From NCBI GenBank assembly GCA_036796255.1, contig DAIRDH010000014.1:1-64000 (forward strand): 64,000 bases of DNA. Direction: 5' to 3'. Below the pieces are notes generated by a model. That model ran no database searches and was not told the DNA's origin. It saw only the letters and a list, made by a program, of their open reading frames with translations. Position numbers and translations under genes: made by a program. Of the stretch, positions 16,971 through 25,311 are shown piece by piece; position 1 is the first letter of the stretch, and every line of letters starts with the position of its first letter. The DNA comes from T3Sed10-241 sp036796255 (GTDB taxonomy: Bacteria > Bacteroidota > Bacteroidia > Flavobacteriales_D > Cryomorphaceae).

Positions 16971-19076
16971 TCACCGCAGCCTCTTTACCTTCAACCTCAA
17001 CGAATTACCAATTACCACGACATCCGAAAAGGCCATGGCCAGCGCGGCCACCATGGGGTTGAGCAGGCCTGCAGCGGCGATGGGTATGGCGACCACATTG
17101 TAGGCAAAGGCCCAAAAAAGGTTTTGCTTGATGGTGAGGTAGGTGTGCTTCGACAGCTTAAAGCTCAGGCCCAGTGATGCCATCTCCTTGCTGCCCATCA
17201 GTACCACACGTGCCGAGTCGATGGCGAGGGCGGTGGCGCCGCCGGGTGAAATGCCCACCTGTGCGCGGCTCAAGGCAGGGCCGTCGTTGATGCCATCGCC
17301 CACCATGGCCACGGTGCCTTTGGCAGCGGCCTTCTCGATATAATCCAGCTTTTGGGCCGGACTCATGGCGTAGTGGGCTTCATCTATGCCTAGCAACTCG
17401 GCGGTGGCGAGCACTTTTTCTTTGCGGTCGCCGGAGAGGACTACGGTATGGAAACCTTCCGACTTGTAAAGTTGCACCATTTCAAGCGCTTCGGGCTTGA
17501 GGGTGTCGCTGATGTGGAGGCCTGCCACCACCTCTCCATCGATGCGGAGGAGCAGGTCGGCTTCGGGGTGCAGTTCAGGTTCACTTTTGCCCAGGCTGAT
17601 GCGCTCCCCATTTGCCGTAAGGCCGGTCATGCCCTCGCCTTTGCGTTCATTTACGTCGTTGAGCGCTTCGGTTTCCGCTTCCGCAAAATGGGCCACAAGC
17701 GCTTTGGCGATGGGGTGGGAGCTGCGTTGTTCCAGCCCTTTGATCAAGGCATCGGCACGGGAGCCGAGGTCGTTGTGGGTATAGCCTACAGCAAAATCGC
17801 CTGTAGTCAGGGTGCCCGTTTTGTCGAAGATGATGGTGCGGGCCTGGGCAAAGCTTTCGAGGGTGCTGCCGCCCTTGATGAGGATGCCGTTTTTCGCAGC
17901 GCGGCCCACGCCGGCCACCACGGCGGTGGGTGTGGCGAGGCCCATGGCGCAGGGGCAGGAAATCACAAGCACCGCCACGGCATTCATCAAGGCGATGGTG
18001 AGGCCGATGTCGAATATCCAATACCACACGCCAAAGGTCACCGCGGCAATCACGAGCACCACCGGCACGAAAATGCCGCTGACCTTGTCGCCGAGCACCT
18101 GAATTTTGGGCTGGTCGCGGCGGGCCCTTTTCACGAGGTCGATGATCTGCTGCAGGGTGGAGTCTTTGGCTGCTTGCGTGGCTTCGATCCGCACATTTCC
18201 CGAAAGGAGAAGTGTGCCGGAGTACATGCTGTCGCCCACATCCTTGCGCACCGGCTCCGACTCGCCCGTGATGGCGCTTTCGTCTACAAGCGCTTGTCCG
18301 CTTAGCAAGCGTCCGTCTACAGGCACATGATCACCTTCATTGATTTGGAGTTCATCACAGGCCTTTACCGTTTTTGGATCGGCTTCGAATATTTTTTCCT
18401 TGCTACCCACCCGCATCACGATGCGGGCCACGGCCTGGGCCTGCATTTTTGTGAGCTCGCCGAGGTTTTGGGTTGTTTGCTGCACGGAGCGGTGCTCCAA
18501 TACATTGCCAAGCAGCACGAGGGTGATGATGGTGGCCGCCGTTTCGAAAAACATGTAATCGTGTACCTCAGGCCTGCCCCAATACATGTATGTGCCCACC
18601 AGGCTGTAAAGGAATGCTGAAGTGGAGCCCATAAATATAAGCACGTCCATATTGGCCACGCCGGCTTTGAGTGAGCCCCATGCCGATTTACCAAAATGCA
18701 TGAAGCCAATAGCATAAACGGGTGTGCATAGCCCTATTTGCACCAGCGGATGGTTGAGCCACCAGTCGTGGGGCACAAACATGTGCATGAAGAGGGGCAA
18801 GGTGAAGGCGAGACTCAAAAGGAATTTTTTTTCAATGGCTGCCAGTCCGCGATCGCTGCCAAGGGCACTGTCTTTCACCTTGTAGCCCAGGCTTTCGATG
18901 TTGTCTATGGCTTCTTGTGGGCTGCGCCCTTCGAGCAGGCTGAAGGTAACCTCCCCGTCGATGAAGCTGGCATCGGCATCCTGAAAGCCTGATTTTTGCA
19001 AGGATTTGCTGATGCCTGCTGCGCAATTGTTGCAGGTCATGCCTTCTACTTTAAGCGATATTTCTTGCTTGGCCAT
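16971..19076 (-). CDS. copA: Copper-translocating P1B-type ATPase
   Basis: A 701-residue heavy-metal P-type ATPase that should pump Cu(I) out of the cytoplasm. One N-terminal heavy-metal-associated domain carries GMTCNNCAAG (Cys15, Cys18). The transmembrane metal site is CPC in ISCPCAMGLATP (about residue 348). The phosphorylation motif DKTGTLT, the actuator loop TGESEP, the nucleotide-domain HP motif (SSHPIAKAL) and the hinge GDGINDGPALS are all intact. CPC plus the Asn/Tyr in the next helix (FAYNVVAIP) and MxxS-like tail (AMAFSDVVVIGNS) fit subgroup P1B-1. It is divergent from the TetR/exporter operon. Its 3' end is duplicated in decayed form beyond the neighbouring hepT/mntA pair. Confidence 0.95.
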   Translation of the reverse strand: MAKQEISLKVEGMTCNNCAAGISKSLQKSGFQDADASFIDGEVTFSLLEGRSPQEAIDNIESLGYKVKDSALGSDRGLAAIEKKFLLSLAFTLPLFMHMFVPHDWWLNHPLVQIGLCTPVYAIGFMHFGKSAWGSLKAGVANMDVLIFMGSTSAFLYSLVGTYMYWGRPEVHDYMFFETAATIITLVLLGNVLEHRSVQQTTQNLGELTKMQAQAVARIVMRVGSKEKIFEADPKTVKACDELQINEGDHVPVDGRLLSGQALVDESAITGESEPVRKDVGDSMYSGTLLLSGNVRIEATQAAKDSTLQQIIDLVKRARRDQPKIQVLGDKVSGIFVPVVLVIAAVTFGVWYWIFDIGLTIALMNAVAVLVISCPCAMGLATPTAVVAGVGRAAKNGILIKGGSTLESFAQARTIIFDKTGTLTTGDFAVGYTHNDLGSRADALIKGLEQRSSHPIAKALVAHFAEAETEALNDVNERKGEGMTGLTANGERISLGKSEPELHPEADLLLRIDGEVVAGLHISDTLKPEALEMVQLYKSEGFHTVVLSGDRKEKVLATAELLGIDEAHYAMSPAQKLDYIEKAAAKGTVAMVGDGINDGPALSRAQVGISPGGATALAIDSARVVLMGSKEMASLGLSFKLSKHTYLTIKQNLFWAFAYNVVAIPIAAAGLLNPMVAALAMAFSDVVVIGNSLRLKVKRLR

Positions 19077-19080
19077 GGTG

Positions 19081-19088
19081 CAAAGTTA
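19081..19088 (-). promoter_or_regulatory. -7 promoter box of copA
   Basis: On the - strand this reads TAACTTTG, an exact TAnnTTTG match, 4 bases before the copA ATG. It implies a very short or absent 5' leader. No clear TTG is seen 17-23 bases upstream, so additional activation may be needed. Confidence 0.5.
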
Positions 19089-19178
19089 CATGCATTTTGC
19101 GGTTGGCACGAAGCTCTTAAAGGCTGTTAATTTTGATGTAAATTGCACGCAGTTATTGCAGGAAGCGAGTTGAGCAGT

Positions 19179-19186
19179 TACTTTTG
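19179..19186 (+). promoter_or_regulatory. -7 promoter box of the TetR/exporter operon
   Basis: TACTTTTG, an exact TAnnTTTG match, with a TTG (in attgcagg) about 22 bases upstream. It overlaps the possible TTG start at 19184, so that codon should lie at or before the transcription start and is unlikely to be used. Confidence 0.6.
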
Positions 19187-19249
19187 CGAGCAATAATCGC
19201 AAAACAAAGAAATATCTTGCCACAAGAATTGCTTCATTTACGTATCGAG

Positions 19250-19924
19250 GTGAGCGACAAGGTTTTTTTAAAAAGTCCGGAGAGCTCTGTCTTAGGCAAA
19301 GACATTCTTGCGAAAGGACTTGAGATGATCGATGCGCTGGGCATGGAGGGCTTCACCTTTCGCAAACTTGCATGTGAGATTGGTACAACAGAGAGTGCTA
19401 TTTACCGTTATTTCGAAAATAAGCACAAGCTCCTGCTGTATTATGTTGAATGGTACTGGGCTTGGCTGGAGTATCAGGTTGCTTTCGGAACTGTCAACTT
19501 GCCGTCGGCAGCAATGAAGCTCGAGCGGGCGATAGAGATCGTAACGAGAAATGCAGATCCATCCAATGTACAGCATTTTGATATGACTGTACTTCAGCGG
19601 GTAGTGGTCGCTGAATCGTCCAAATCATATTTGACCAAGATGGTAGATAAGGAAAATCGCGAAGGACTTTTTGTTCAATACAAAGCCATTTGTCGTCGTT
19701 TTGGGCGCTTAATTGATGATGTTGCGCCGGGCTATCCTTTCGCGCATGCACTTGCCTCTTTGTTTATCGAGTCTCGTTTGGGACAAATTTATTTTGCAGA
19801 ACACTTACCTTCGCTCAGCGAAGTTGGCAGTGATGAGGCCTTGCGCCACAACTTTTTCAAGGCACTAATTTTTAATACCCTCGCGGAATGGCTACAAACG
19901 AGTACGACACCAAACGACCGATAA
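19250..19924 (+). CDS. TetR/AcrR-family transcriptional regulator
   Basis: A regulator of about 224 residues. A TetR-type helix-turn-helix spans about residues 16-62: KDILAKGLEMID, then GMEGFTFRKLA, CEIGTTESAIYRYFENKHKL. The C-terminal 160 residues are the ligand-binding/dimer part, with no specific ligand signature. The frame is open to a TTG at 19184, but a consensus -7 box covers that codon. GTG at 19250 is the first start after the expected transcription start, and an ATG at 19324 would cut the HTH. The 3' end overlaps the ABC gene by 37 bases in another frame. It likely controls the exporter operon that it heads. Confidence 0.82.
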   Translation: MSDKVFLKSPESSVLGKDILAKGLEMIDALGMEGFTFRKLACEIGTTESAIYRYFENKHKLLLYYVEWYWAWLEYQVAFGTVNLPSAAMKLERAIEIVTRNADPSNVQHFDMTVLQRVVVAESSKSYLTKMVDKENREGLFVQYKAICRRFGRLIDDVAPGYPFAHALASLFIESRLGQIYFAEHLPSLSEVGSDEALRHNFFKALIFNTLAEWLQTSTTPNDR

Positions 19925-21609
19925 AGCGGCTGGGGAAATTTTTGCAAAGCGAGAGCAAATTACTTTATCTCATTTTGTTTTATGCCTTGGTTTACGGAGC
20001 TATAGGTTTGGTGCTGCCTTTAGGTATTCAAGCCATCATCAATTTTATTTTGGCGGGTCGTGTAAGCTCATCCTGGTTTATTCTCATTGTAATCATCACC
20101 TTCGCGCTTACCCTCTCAGGTCTGGTACAGATTGCTCAACTAAAGCTTGTGGAGCGATTACAGCAGCGCATTTTTGCCAAGGCATCTTTTGAACTTGCAG
20201 TGCGCATACCTAGAATAAAGCTCGAAGCGATGGAAGAGCGCTACGCGCCGGAGTTTATAAATCAGTTTTTTGATACCATAAACTTGCAGAAGGGTATGGC
20301 CAAGTTGGTGGTGGATTATCCCACATCCGTGTTGCAGGTCATATTTGGCCTTATCCTCATTTCAGTTTACCACCCCTATTTTTTGTTTTTCTCAATCATT
20401 GTAGTCCTTGTGATCTGGGCTATGTTTAAATTTACAGGGCCACAAGGCATTGAGAGTTCTCTTCAAGAATCGACCAAGAAATATATGGTCGCCCACTGGT
20501 TGGAAGAGTTAGGCAGGACCATGGGTACATTTAAGTTGGCGGGCATTACCAACCTACCATTGTTGAAGATTGACAGATTGATCATAGCTTATCTTCACTA
20601 CAGGCAAAAGCATTTTGCTGTACTTCTCACACAGTATAAGGTGATGATTTTGTTCAAGATTGCCACCACCATTGCGCTGTTGATTGTAGGTAGCCTTCTG
20701 TTGATTGATAATCAAATAAGCTTAGGACAGTTCGTGGCTGCAGAAATTGTGATCATCTTGATCATCGGTGCTGTTGAAAAGTTGATTGTCAACCTTTCAG
20801 CGGTTTACGACACCTTGACGGCAGTTGAAAAACTAGGAATGATTACAGATTTGCCTCTTGAAGGATACCGCACTGAGAAGGCGCGCGACGTGAGGGCTGC
20901 TGATGGTTTTGATATTGCTACAGAAGAACTTTACTTCCAGTATCCAGAGAGTGACAGGCCAGCAATCAATAAGATCAATTTTAGCATTAAAAGCGGTGAG
21001 AAAGTATCACTGCTCGGCTATGAAGGTTCGGGAAAGAGCACCTTGATGCAGTTGCTTGTAGGACTGTATGACAATTACACCGGGCGTATCACCTACAATG
21101 ACATGAGTTTGCAAACGCTTAAGCACGAGGAGTTGCGCTCTCAAATAGGTGACAATATTTGGAAAGAAACCATTTTTGAAGGCACTTTGCGCGAAAATTT
21201 GGGCATGGGAAGGGATGGCATTTCTGATGATATGATTTGGGAGATCCTCAAGTTGGTTGGTGCTGAAGAGGGTATATATCGAATGGACAAGGGTTTGGAA
21301 ACAATCCTCTTCCCAATGGGGATGAAACTTCCCAAAACCTTGGCGCGAAAGATAGTTTTGGCACGAAGTATATTAGGCAATCCAAAATTGCTTTTGCTGG
21401 AGACAGAAACGAACTTTCTCACCACTGCGGAGCAGGAGCGCGTACTCGATTATCTTCTTACGAAAGATTGGACCGTGATTGCATCCTCTCACGACATGGA
21501 ATTTATAGAGCGCACGGATAGGGTTATCTTTTTGGAGAAGGGCCGCATTGTTTTTGATGGAGGAATAAAAGAATTTAAAGACTCGCGGTATGCTGAATCT
21601 TTCAGATAA
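19888..21609 (+). CDS. ABC exporter with degenerate nucleotide-binding domain
   Basis: A 573-residue fused permease/ATP-binding protein of exporter type. Transmembrane segments occupy about residues 25-310; the nucleotide-binding domain starts near 330. Walker A is intact (GYEGSGKST, 377-385) and the H-loop His535 is present (SSHD). Other motifs deviate: Trp425 stands where the Q-loop Gln is expected, LPKTL (481-485) replaces the LSGGQ signature, and LLLLETET (501-508) replaces LLLLDEPT, so both the Walker B Asp and the catalytic Glu are changed; the D-loop is also unrecognisable. The gene overlaps tetR and hlyD, so it belongs to a TetR-ABC-HlyD-TolC operon. ATP binding is plausible, but canonical hydrolysis is doubtful. 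Confidence 0.85.
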   Translation: MATNEYDTKRPIKRLGKFLQSESKLLYLILFYALVYGAIGLVLPLGIQAIINFILAGRVSSSWFILIVIITFALTLSGLVQIAQLKLVERLQQRIFAKASFELAVRIPRIKLEAMEERYAPEFINQFFDTINLQKGMAKLVVDYPTSVLQVIFGLILISVYHPYFLFFSIIVVLVIWAMFKFTGPQGIESSLQESTKKYMVAHWLEELGRTMGTFKLAGITNLPLLKIDRLIIAYLHYRQKHFAVLLTQYKVMILFKIATTIALLIVGSLLLIDNQISLGQFVAAEIVIILIIGAVEKLIVNLSAVYDTLTAVEKLGMITDLPLEGYRTEKARDVRAADGFDIATEELYFQYPESDRPAINKINFSIKSGEKVSLLGYEGSGKSTLMQLLVGLYDNYTGRITYNDMSLQTLKHEELRSQIGDNIWKETIFEGTLRENLGMGRDGISDDMIWEILKLVGAEEGIYRMDKGLETILFPMGMKLPKTLARKIVLARSILGNPKLLLLETETNFLTTAEQERVLDYLLTKDWTVIASSHDMEFIERTDRVIFLEKGRIVFDGGIKEFKDSRYAESFR

Positions 21610-22951
21610 TAGAATAGAATATGAAGAATACCTCGCTGACTACGCCAGTTTGCAGGAGGTAGAAGACGGGGGCAAGCCTGTGAAAAAGTTGCGTGTGCTG
21701 GGTCTTGTGCTGCTCGGCTTTCTACTTTTTCTTTTTTTGCCATGGACCCAGAACGTGCGCGCTCCGGGTAAGGTGACCACCTTGTATCCGGATCAACGTC
21801 CACAAACGGTGCAGAATATGATTCCAGGACGCATCGACAAGTGGTTTGTCCGCGAAGGTGACCTTGTGCGCAAAGGCGACACCATAGTGCATATCACAGA
21901 GATCAAGGATGAGTTTTTTGACCCCAACCTCCTGGAGCGGACGCAAAAGCAAATTGTTGCCAAGGAATATTCCATGCAGAACTACCTTGAAAAATCTGAG
22001 GCCTTACAAGGACAAATTGATGCATTGACAATAAACAAGTCTAACCGGCTTGCGCAGGCACAGAATAGTTTGGAACAAACCCGGTTTAAGGTGATTTCTG
22101 ACAGCATGGATGTGGTTGCCGCAAGGCTTGATTACGAAGTTGCGCAAGAGCGCTATGAGCGTATGCAAGAACTGTTCAAACAGGGATTGAAATCGCTCAC
22201 TGACCTCGAATCGCGGCAACTTGTTCTTCAGGAGACCCAGGCCAAGCTTATTGGCGCGGACAACCGTTTGCTGGCCTCTCGAAATGAATACATCAACGCC
22301 CGAATCGAGTTGAGTGGGGTTGAAAATGATTTCGTGGACAAGCTAAGCAAAGCCCAGTCTGAGCGCAACTCGGCCCTCAGTGCATATTATGATACAGAGG
22401 CTACAGTGACCAAAATGCAAAACCAGCTTTCAAATTATGAAATGCGGCTGAGCAACTATTACATTACGGCGCAACAGACCGGCTACATTACACAGGCTAT
22501 TTCTGTAGGTTTGGGTGAGAACATCCCAGCTGGAGCGCCTATCGCGAGCATCATGCCTGCCCAATATGACCTCGCTGCCGAGTTGTATATCGATCCTGTT
22601 GATTTCCCATTGCTTAAGATGGGAACAACCGTAAGGCTCATTTTTGATGGCTGGCCTGCCATTGTCTTTAGTGGCTGGCCTCAGGTGAGCAACGGTACTT
22701 TTGGAGGTGAGATTATGGCGATTGACAATTTTATTTCATCCAATGGCAAGTACCGTGTGATGATAAAACCTGACGAAGATGATACGCCATGGCCGCAGGA
22801 TTTGCGCTGGGGGTCGGGCAGTGACGGAATTTTGTTGTTTAAGGATGTACCACTTTGGTATGAGCTTTGGCGGCAGCTCAACGGTTTTCCTCCCGATTAT
22901 TATTACAGCTTACCTCAAGCACCTACCTCTGCAAGCACTCCTGAAAAATAA
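21590..22951 (+). CDS. HlyD-family periplasmic adaptor
   Basis: A 453-residue membrane fusion protein. The N-terminus is cytosolic (about 33 residues), followed by one transmembrane helix (about 36-53), a biotinyl-lipoyl-like half domain (GKVTTLYPDQ, IPGRIDKWFVREGDLVRKGD), a long alpha-helical coiled coil (about 105-290), the second lipoyl half (ITAQQTGYITQA, GENIPAGAPI) and a beta-barrel domain. It should link the inner-membrane ABC protein to the TolC channel. It overlaps the ABC gene by 20 bases and is followed 1 base later by the tolC-like gene, so all are translated from one message. Length and order match type I secretion-like exporters. Confidence 0.92.
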   Translation: MLNLSDNRIEYEEYLADYASLQEVEDGGKPVKKLRVLGLVLLGFLLFLFLPWTQNVRAPGKVTTLYPDQRPQTVQNMIPGRIDKWFVREGDLVRKGDTIVHITEIKDEFFDPNLLERTQKQIVAKEYSMQNYLEKSEALQGQIDALTINKSNRLAQAQNSLEQTRFKVISDSMDVVAARLDYEVAQERYERMQELFKQGLKSLTDLESRQLVLQETQAKLIGADNRLLASRNEYINARIELSGVENDFVDKLSKAQSERNSALSAYYDTEATVTKMQNQLSNYEMRLSNYYITAQQTGYITQAISVGLGENIPAGAPIASIMPAQYDLAAELYIDPVDFPLLKMGTTVRLIFDGWPAIVFSGWPQVSNGTFGGEIMAIDNFISSNGKYRVMIKPDEDDTPWPQDLRWGSGSDGILLFKDVPLWYELWRQLNGFPPDYYYSLPQAPTSASTPEK

Positions 22952-22952
22952 T

Positions 22953-24380
22953 ATGAAGTATGCCTTTCTCATATGGGCATTGCTCAATTCTGCCGCAGTT
23001 TGGTCGCAGCAGGGTCAGGGTGGTTTTGGTGAAGCGTTTCGCGATTCGGTACTTAGCCATGAAGAGTATCTGGAGCTGGTGCGCCAGTATCATCCTGTTG
23101 CTATCGTAGCCAACCTTGAACTCGATTTTGCAGAGGCCGAACTCACGCGTGCACGGGGCGGCTTTGATCCGACTATTTTCGGGACCTATGATGGTAAGGA
23201 ATTTAAAGATGTGGGTTATTATGACGCTTTGACTTCTGATCTGGTGATACCGACATGGGCCGGAATAAGTCTTCAGGCGGGTTATCTCAGCAGTTCAGGA
23301 GCTTTTCTCAATCCCGAAAAAACAGCACCTCCTGGCGGTTTAATCAATGCCGGGATAAAGGCTCAGCTCGGTGCTGGTTTACTGATGGATAACCGTCGAG
23401 CGGCATTGCGTCAAGCCCAAATAGGCATTGATCAAGGTCAGGTAGACCGTACATTGCTTCTCAACAAGCTTTACTACGAGGCTACACAAGCTTATTTTCG
23501 CTGGGCATTTGCAGAGCAAGCGCTGCGGATTGCCGAAGAGGCAATAGGCCTTGCCAACGACCGCTATGACTTCGTGCGTGAGAGTTTCCGTTTTGGTGAT
23601 TTACCCGCCATCGATACGGTTGAAGCGTACACACAGGTGCTCAACAGGCTTTATAAATTGCGTGAGGCACAAACGAACTGGGTCGAAGCAGTCAATTTTG
23701 CCGGCGTTTATCTTTGGGACGAGGATCACAATGCGCAACTCATTCCGCCTGGGGTGCGCCCTGAAGCTTTAGAGAATAGCCCTGTGCTCGTGGATGAGCT
23801 CACCCTGATGATAGACGAAGAGCATCCCGAGCTGAGAAGGATACAAAATACCCGCGACATCCTTAATATTGACCGGCGGCTGGCTGCGGAGTACCTGCGC
23901 CCGCGTGTGGAACTTTCGTACAATTTCCTTTCGGAAAATGCATGGGTTCAGGATGAAATCATGTGGTTCGACGACCATCGCTTGTTGGAAAACAATTATG
24001 AGTTTAAGGTAAAGGCCTCTTTTCCACTCTTGCTGAGGGATGCAAGGGGTAAAGTCGGGCTCACCAAAATCAAGATGTCGATGGTGGAGCAGGATTTTTA
24101 CAACCTGAAGGCCAATTTGTCGGCAAGTTTGGATGTTGCCCTGGTCGATTTGCGAAATTTGCGTGAGCAAATTGGATTTTTCGAGCAAAATGTGACTTTC
24201 CTCGAGCGTCTTCTCGATGGTGAGCGACAATTGTTCAATACAGGTGAAAGCAGCTTGTTTTTGATTAATGCACGTGAGATTCAACTTATTGAAGGACAAA
24301 ACATCTATTTTGACTTGCTTTCAAAGGAGCGGATGCTATACGCCGAAATCCGCGTGATTGCGGGCATTGGCTTTCCTTGA
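22953..24380 (+). CDS. TolC-family outer-membrane efflux protein
   Basis: A 475-residue outer-membrane channel protein. A signal peptide (cleavage after about VWSQ, residue 19) is followed by two related halves of long helices with the OEP pattern (LSHEEYLELVRQYHP, RQAQIGIDQGQVDRTL, ALRIAEEAIGLANDRYDF, GERQLFNTGESSLFLIN). The frame extends 58 codons upstream into hlyD, but the ATG at 22953 is the one followed by the signal peptide. It starts one base after the hlyD stop. It should form the outer-membrane exit duct of the exporter. The gene is the last of the operon; tRNA-His follows after about 66 bases. Confidence 0.9.
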   Translation: MKYAFLIWALLNSAAVWSQQGQGGFGEAFRDSVLSHEEYLELVRQYHPVAIVANLELDFAEAELTRARGGFDPTIFGTYDGKEFKDVGYYDALTSDLVIPTWAGISLQAGYLSSSGAFLNPEKTAPPGGLINAGIKAQLGAGLLMDNRRAALRQAQIGIDQGQVDRTLLLNKLYYEATQAYFRWAFAEQALRIAEEAIGLANDRYDFVRESFRFGDLPAIDTVEAYTQVLNRLYKLREAQTNWVEAVNFAGVYLWDEDHNAQLIPPGVRPEALENSPVLVDELTLMIDEEHPELRRIQNTRDILNIDRRLAAEYLRPRVELSYNFLSENAWVQDEIMWFDDHRLLENNYEFKVKASFPLLLRDARGKVGLTKIKMSMVEQDFYNLKANLSASLDVALVDLRNLREQIGFFEQNVTFLERLLDGERQLFNTGESSLFLINAREIQLIEGQNIYFDLLSKERMLYAEIRVIAGIGFP

Positions 24381-24423
24381 AAAAAATTCATGTAGTTTCA
24401 GTAGTGTGTAAGGCCAAATTCCT

Positions 24424-24431
24424 TAATTTTG
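24424..24431 (+). promoter_or_regulatory. -7 promoter box of tRNA-His
   Basis: TAATTTTG, an exact TAnnTTTG match, 15 bases before the tRNA. No TTG is present at the usual -33 spacing. Confidence 0.5.
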
Positions 24432-24446
24432 CACTCCTATTTATAC

Positions 24447-24521
24447 GGTGGTTGTAGCTCAGCTGGTTAGAGCGCCTGATTGTGGTTCAGGAGGTCGTGG
24501 GTTCGAACCCCATCTTCCACC
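24447..24521 (+). tRNA. tRNA-His (anticodon GTG)
   Basis: A complete cloverleaf: D arm GCTC...GAGC, anticodon stem CCTGA/TCAGG with loop TTGTGGT (GTG at 24482-24484), T arm GTGGG/CCCAT with loop TTCGAAC. The extra 5' G (24447) pairs with C73 (24521), the identity mark of tRNA-His. The acceptor stem has two adjacent T-T mismatches (positions 5/68 and 6/67). CCA is not encoded. Confidence 0.95.
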
Positions 24522-24522
24522 C

Positions 24523-24648
24523 AGTGAAAAAAGCTGTCCGAGAGGACGGCTTTTTTTGCTTTGTACTTTTTGCCAAGCCTTAGCTTGAGCAAAAAGTACA
24601 AAGCAAAAAAAGCAACAGACGCGCAGCGGCTGTAAGCTTTTTTCACTG
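24523..24648. repeat. Nested inverted repeat abutting tRNA-His
   Basis: cagtgaaaaaagc (24523-24535), one base after the tRNA, is the exact reverse complement of gcttttttcactg (24636-24648). Inside it lies a second inverted repeat with perfect 23-base arms (24551-24573 and 24586-24608, extended to caagc/gcttg with a bulge). The whole can fold into a large cruciform-like structure. It forms the left end of the repeat array that follows and resembles a palindromic miniature element. Confidence 0.75.
24527..24557 (+). terminator. Rho-independent terminator after tRNA-His
   Basis: Stem aagctgtcc/ggacggctt (one G-T pair) with loop GAGA, followed by seven T. It lies 5 bases after the tRNA. Confidence 0.85.
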
Positions 24649-25092
24649 AAGGCCCCCTCCAGGGCTCACCGCGCCATTTTCGGCGCGGTAACTGAAAAAG
24701 TTCTCTATCTCAAGCNNNNNNNNNNNNNNNNNNNNNNNNNNNNNNNNNNNNNNNNNNNNNNNNNNNNNNNNNNNNNNNNNNNNNNNNNNNNNNNNNNNNN
24801 NNNNNNNNNNNNNNNCCTGCCTGCCTGTGGCAGGCGCAGCGGCTGTAAGCTTTTTTCACTGAAGGCCCCCTCTAGGGCTCACCGCGCCATTTTCGGCGCG
24901 GTAACTGGAAAAGTTCTCTATCTCAAGCCTTTTCGGCTCGAAGGATTTTTAGGGCATAAAAAAACCACGAACACCTGCCTGCCTTTGGTAGGCGCAGTGG
25001 ACGTAAGGTTTTTTCATTGAAGGCCCCCCTTCCGGACTCACCGCGCCTTTCCGGCGCGGAAACTAAGCGATCTGCCTGAATGATTTTTAGGG
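24621..25092. repeat. Three-copy intergenic repeat array
   Basis: A unit of roughly 120-140 bases occurs three times: 24621-24715 (cut by the gap), 24816-24954 and 24974-25092. Shared blocks are cctgcctgcc, ggcgcag[c/t]gg, a T-run before cactgaaggcccccct, a GC hairpin ccgcgcc...ggcgcgg, and gatttttaggg. Copies 1 and 2 are nearly identical and copy 3 has diverged. Each unit has two small hairpins, so an RNA or DNA structural role or a mobile palindromic element are both possible. Confidence 0.85.
24716..24815. other. Assembly gap (100 N)
   Basis: A run of exactly 100 N inside the repeat array. The round number suggests a scaffold gap of unknown length, probably caused by further near-identical repeat copies. 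Confidence 0.95.
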
Positions 25093-25311
25093 GGATAGAA
25101 TAGCCTTAAGTAGATAAATGATTATCCTGTTTGCAGCAGTTTATTTATCTTAATGGAAGTTTAAGTCTTTGGTAGTTAATGATTATGCCTGTTTTCATTA
25201 ACTCAATGTTAATTCAGCGGGACAGTTGTTAACACAAGGGTAAATATCAGTTAATCTTTTTTGAATTTTCAAATTACACCTTTGCACCGCAAATATTGAA
25301 AAGGCAAAAAA

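Larger units (their letters stand above)
24522..25311. other. Non-coding region: terminator, repeat array, gap, receptor promoter
   Basis: About 790 bases (with a scaffold gap) without genes. The left part is the palindromic repeat array; the right 220 bases are AT-rich and lead into the TonB receptor gene at 25312. The sequence ttacacctttgcaccgc at about 25274-25290 resembles a Bacteroidota promoter, although the spacing between TA and TTTG is four bases instead of two. Confidence 0.6.

Noticed and set aside
17448..18305. Rightward open frame of 285 codons inside copA
   Set aside because: Antisense to copA; the His/Gly/Ala-rich translation is typical for the mirror of a GC-rich gene.
24621..25092. 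CRISPR array or insertion sequence at the tRNA-His locus
   Set aside because: Units are about 120-140 bases with internal hairpins, without short repeats plus unique spacers, and no transposase frame is present.
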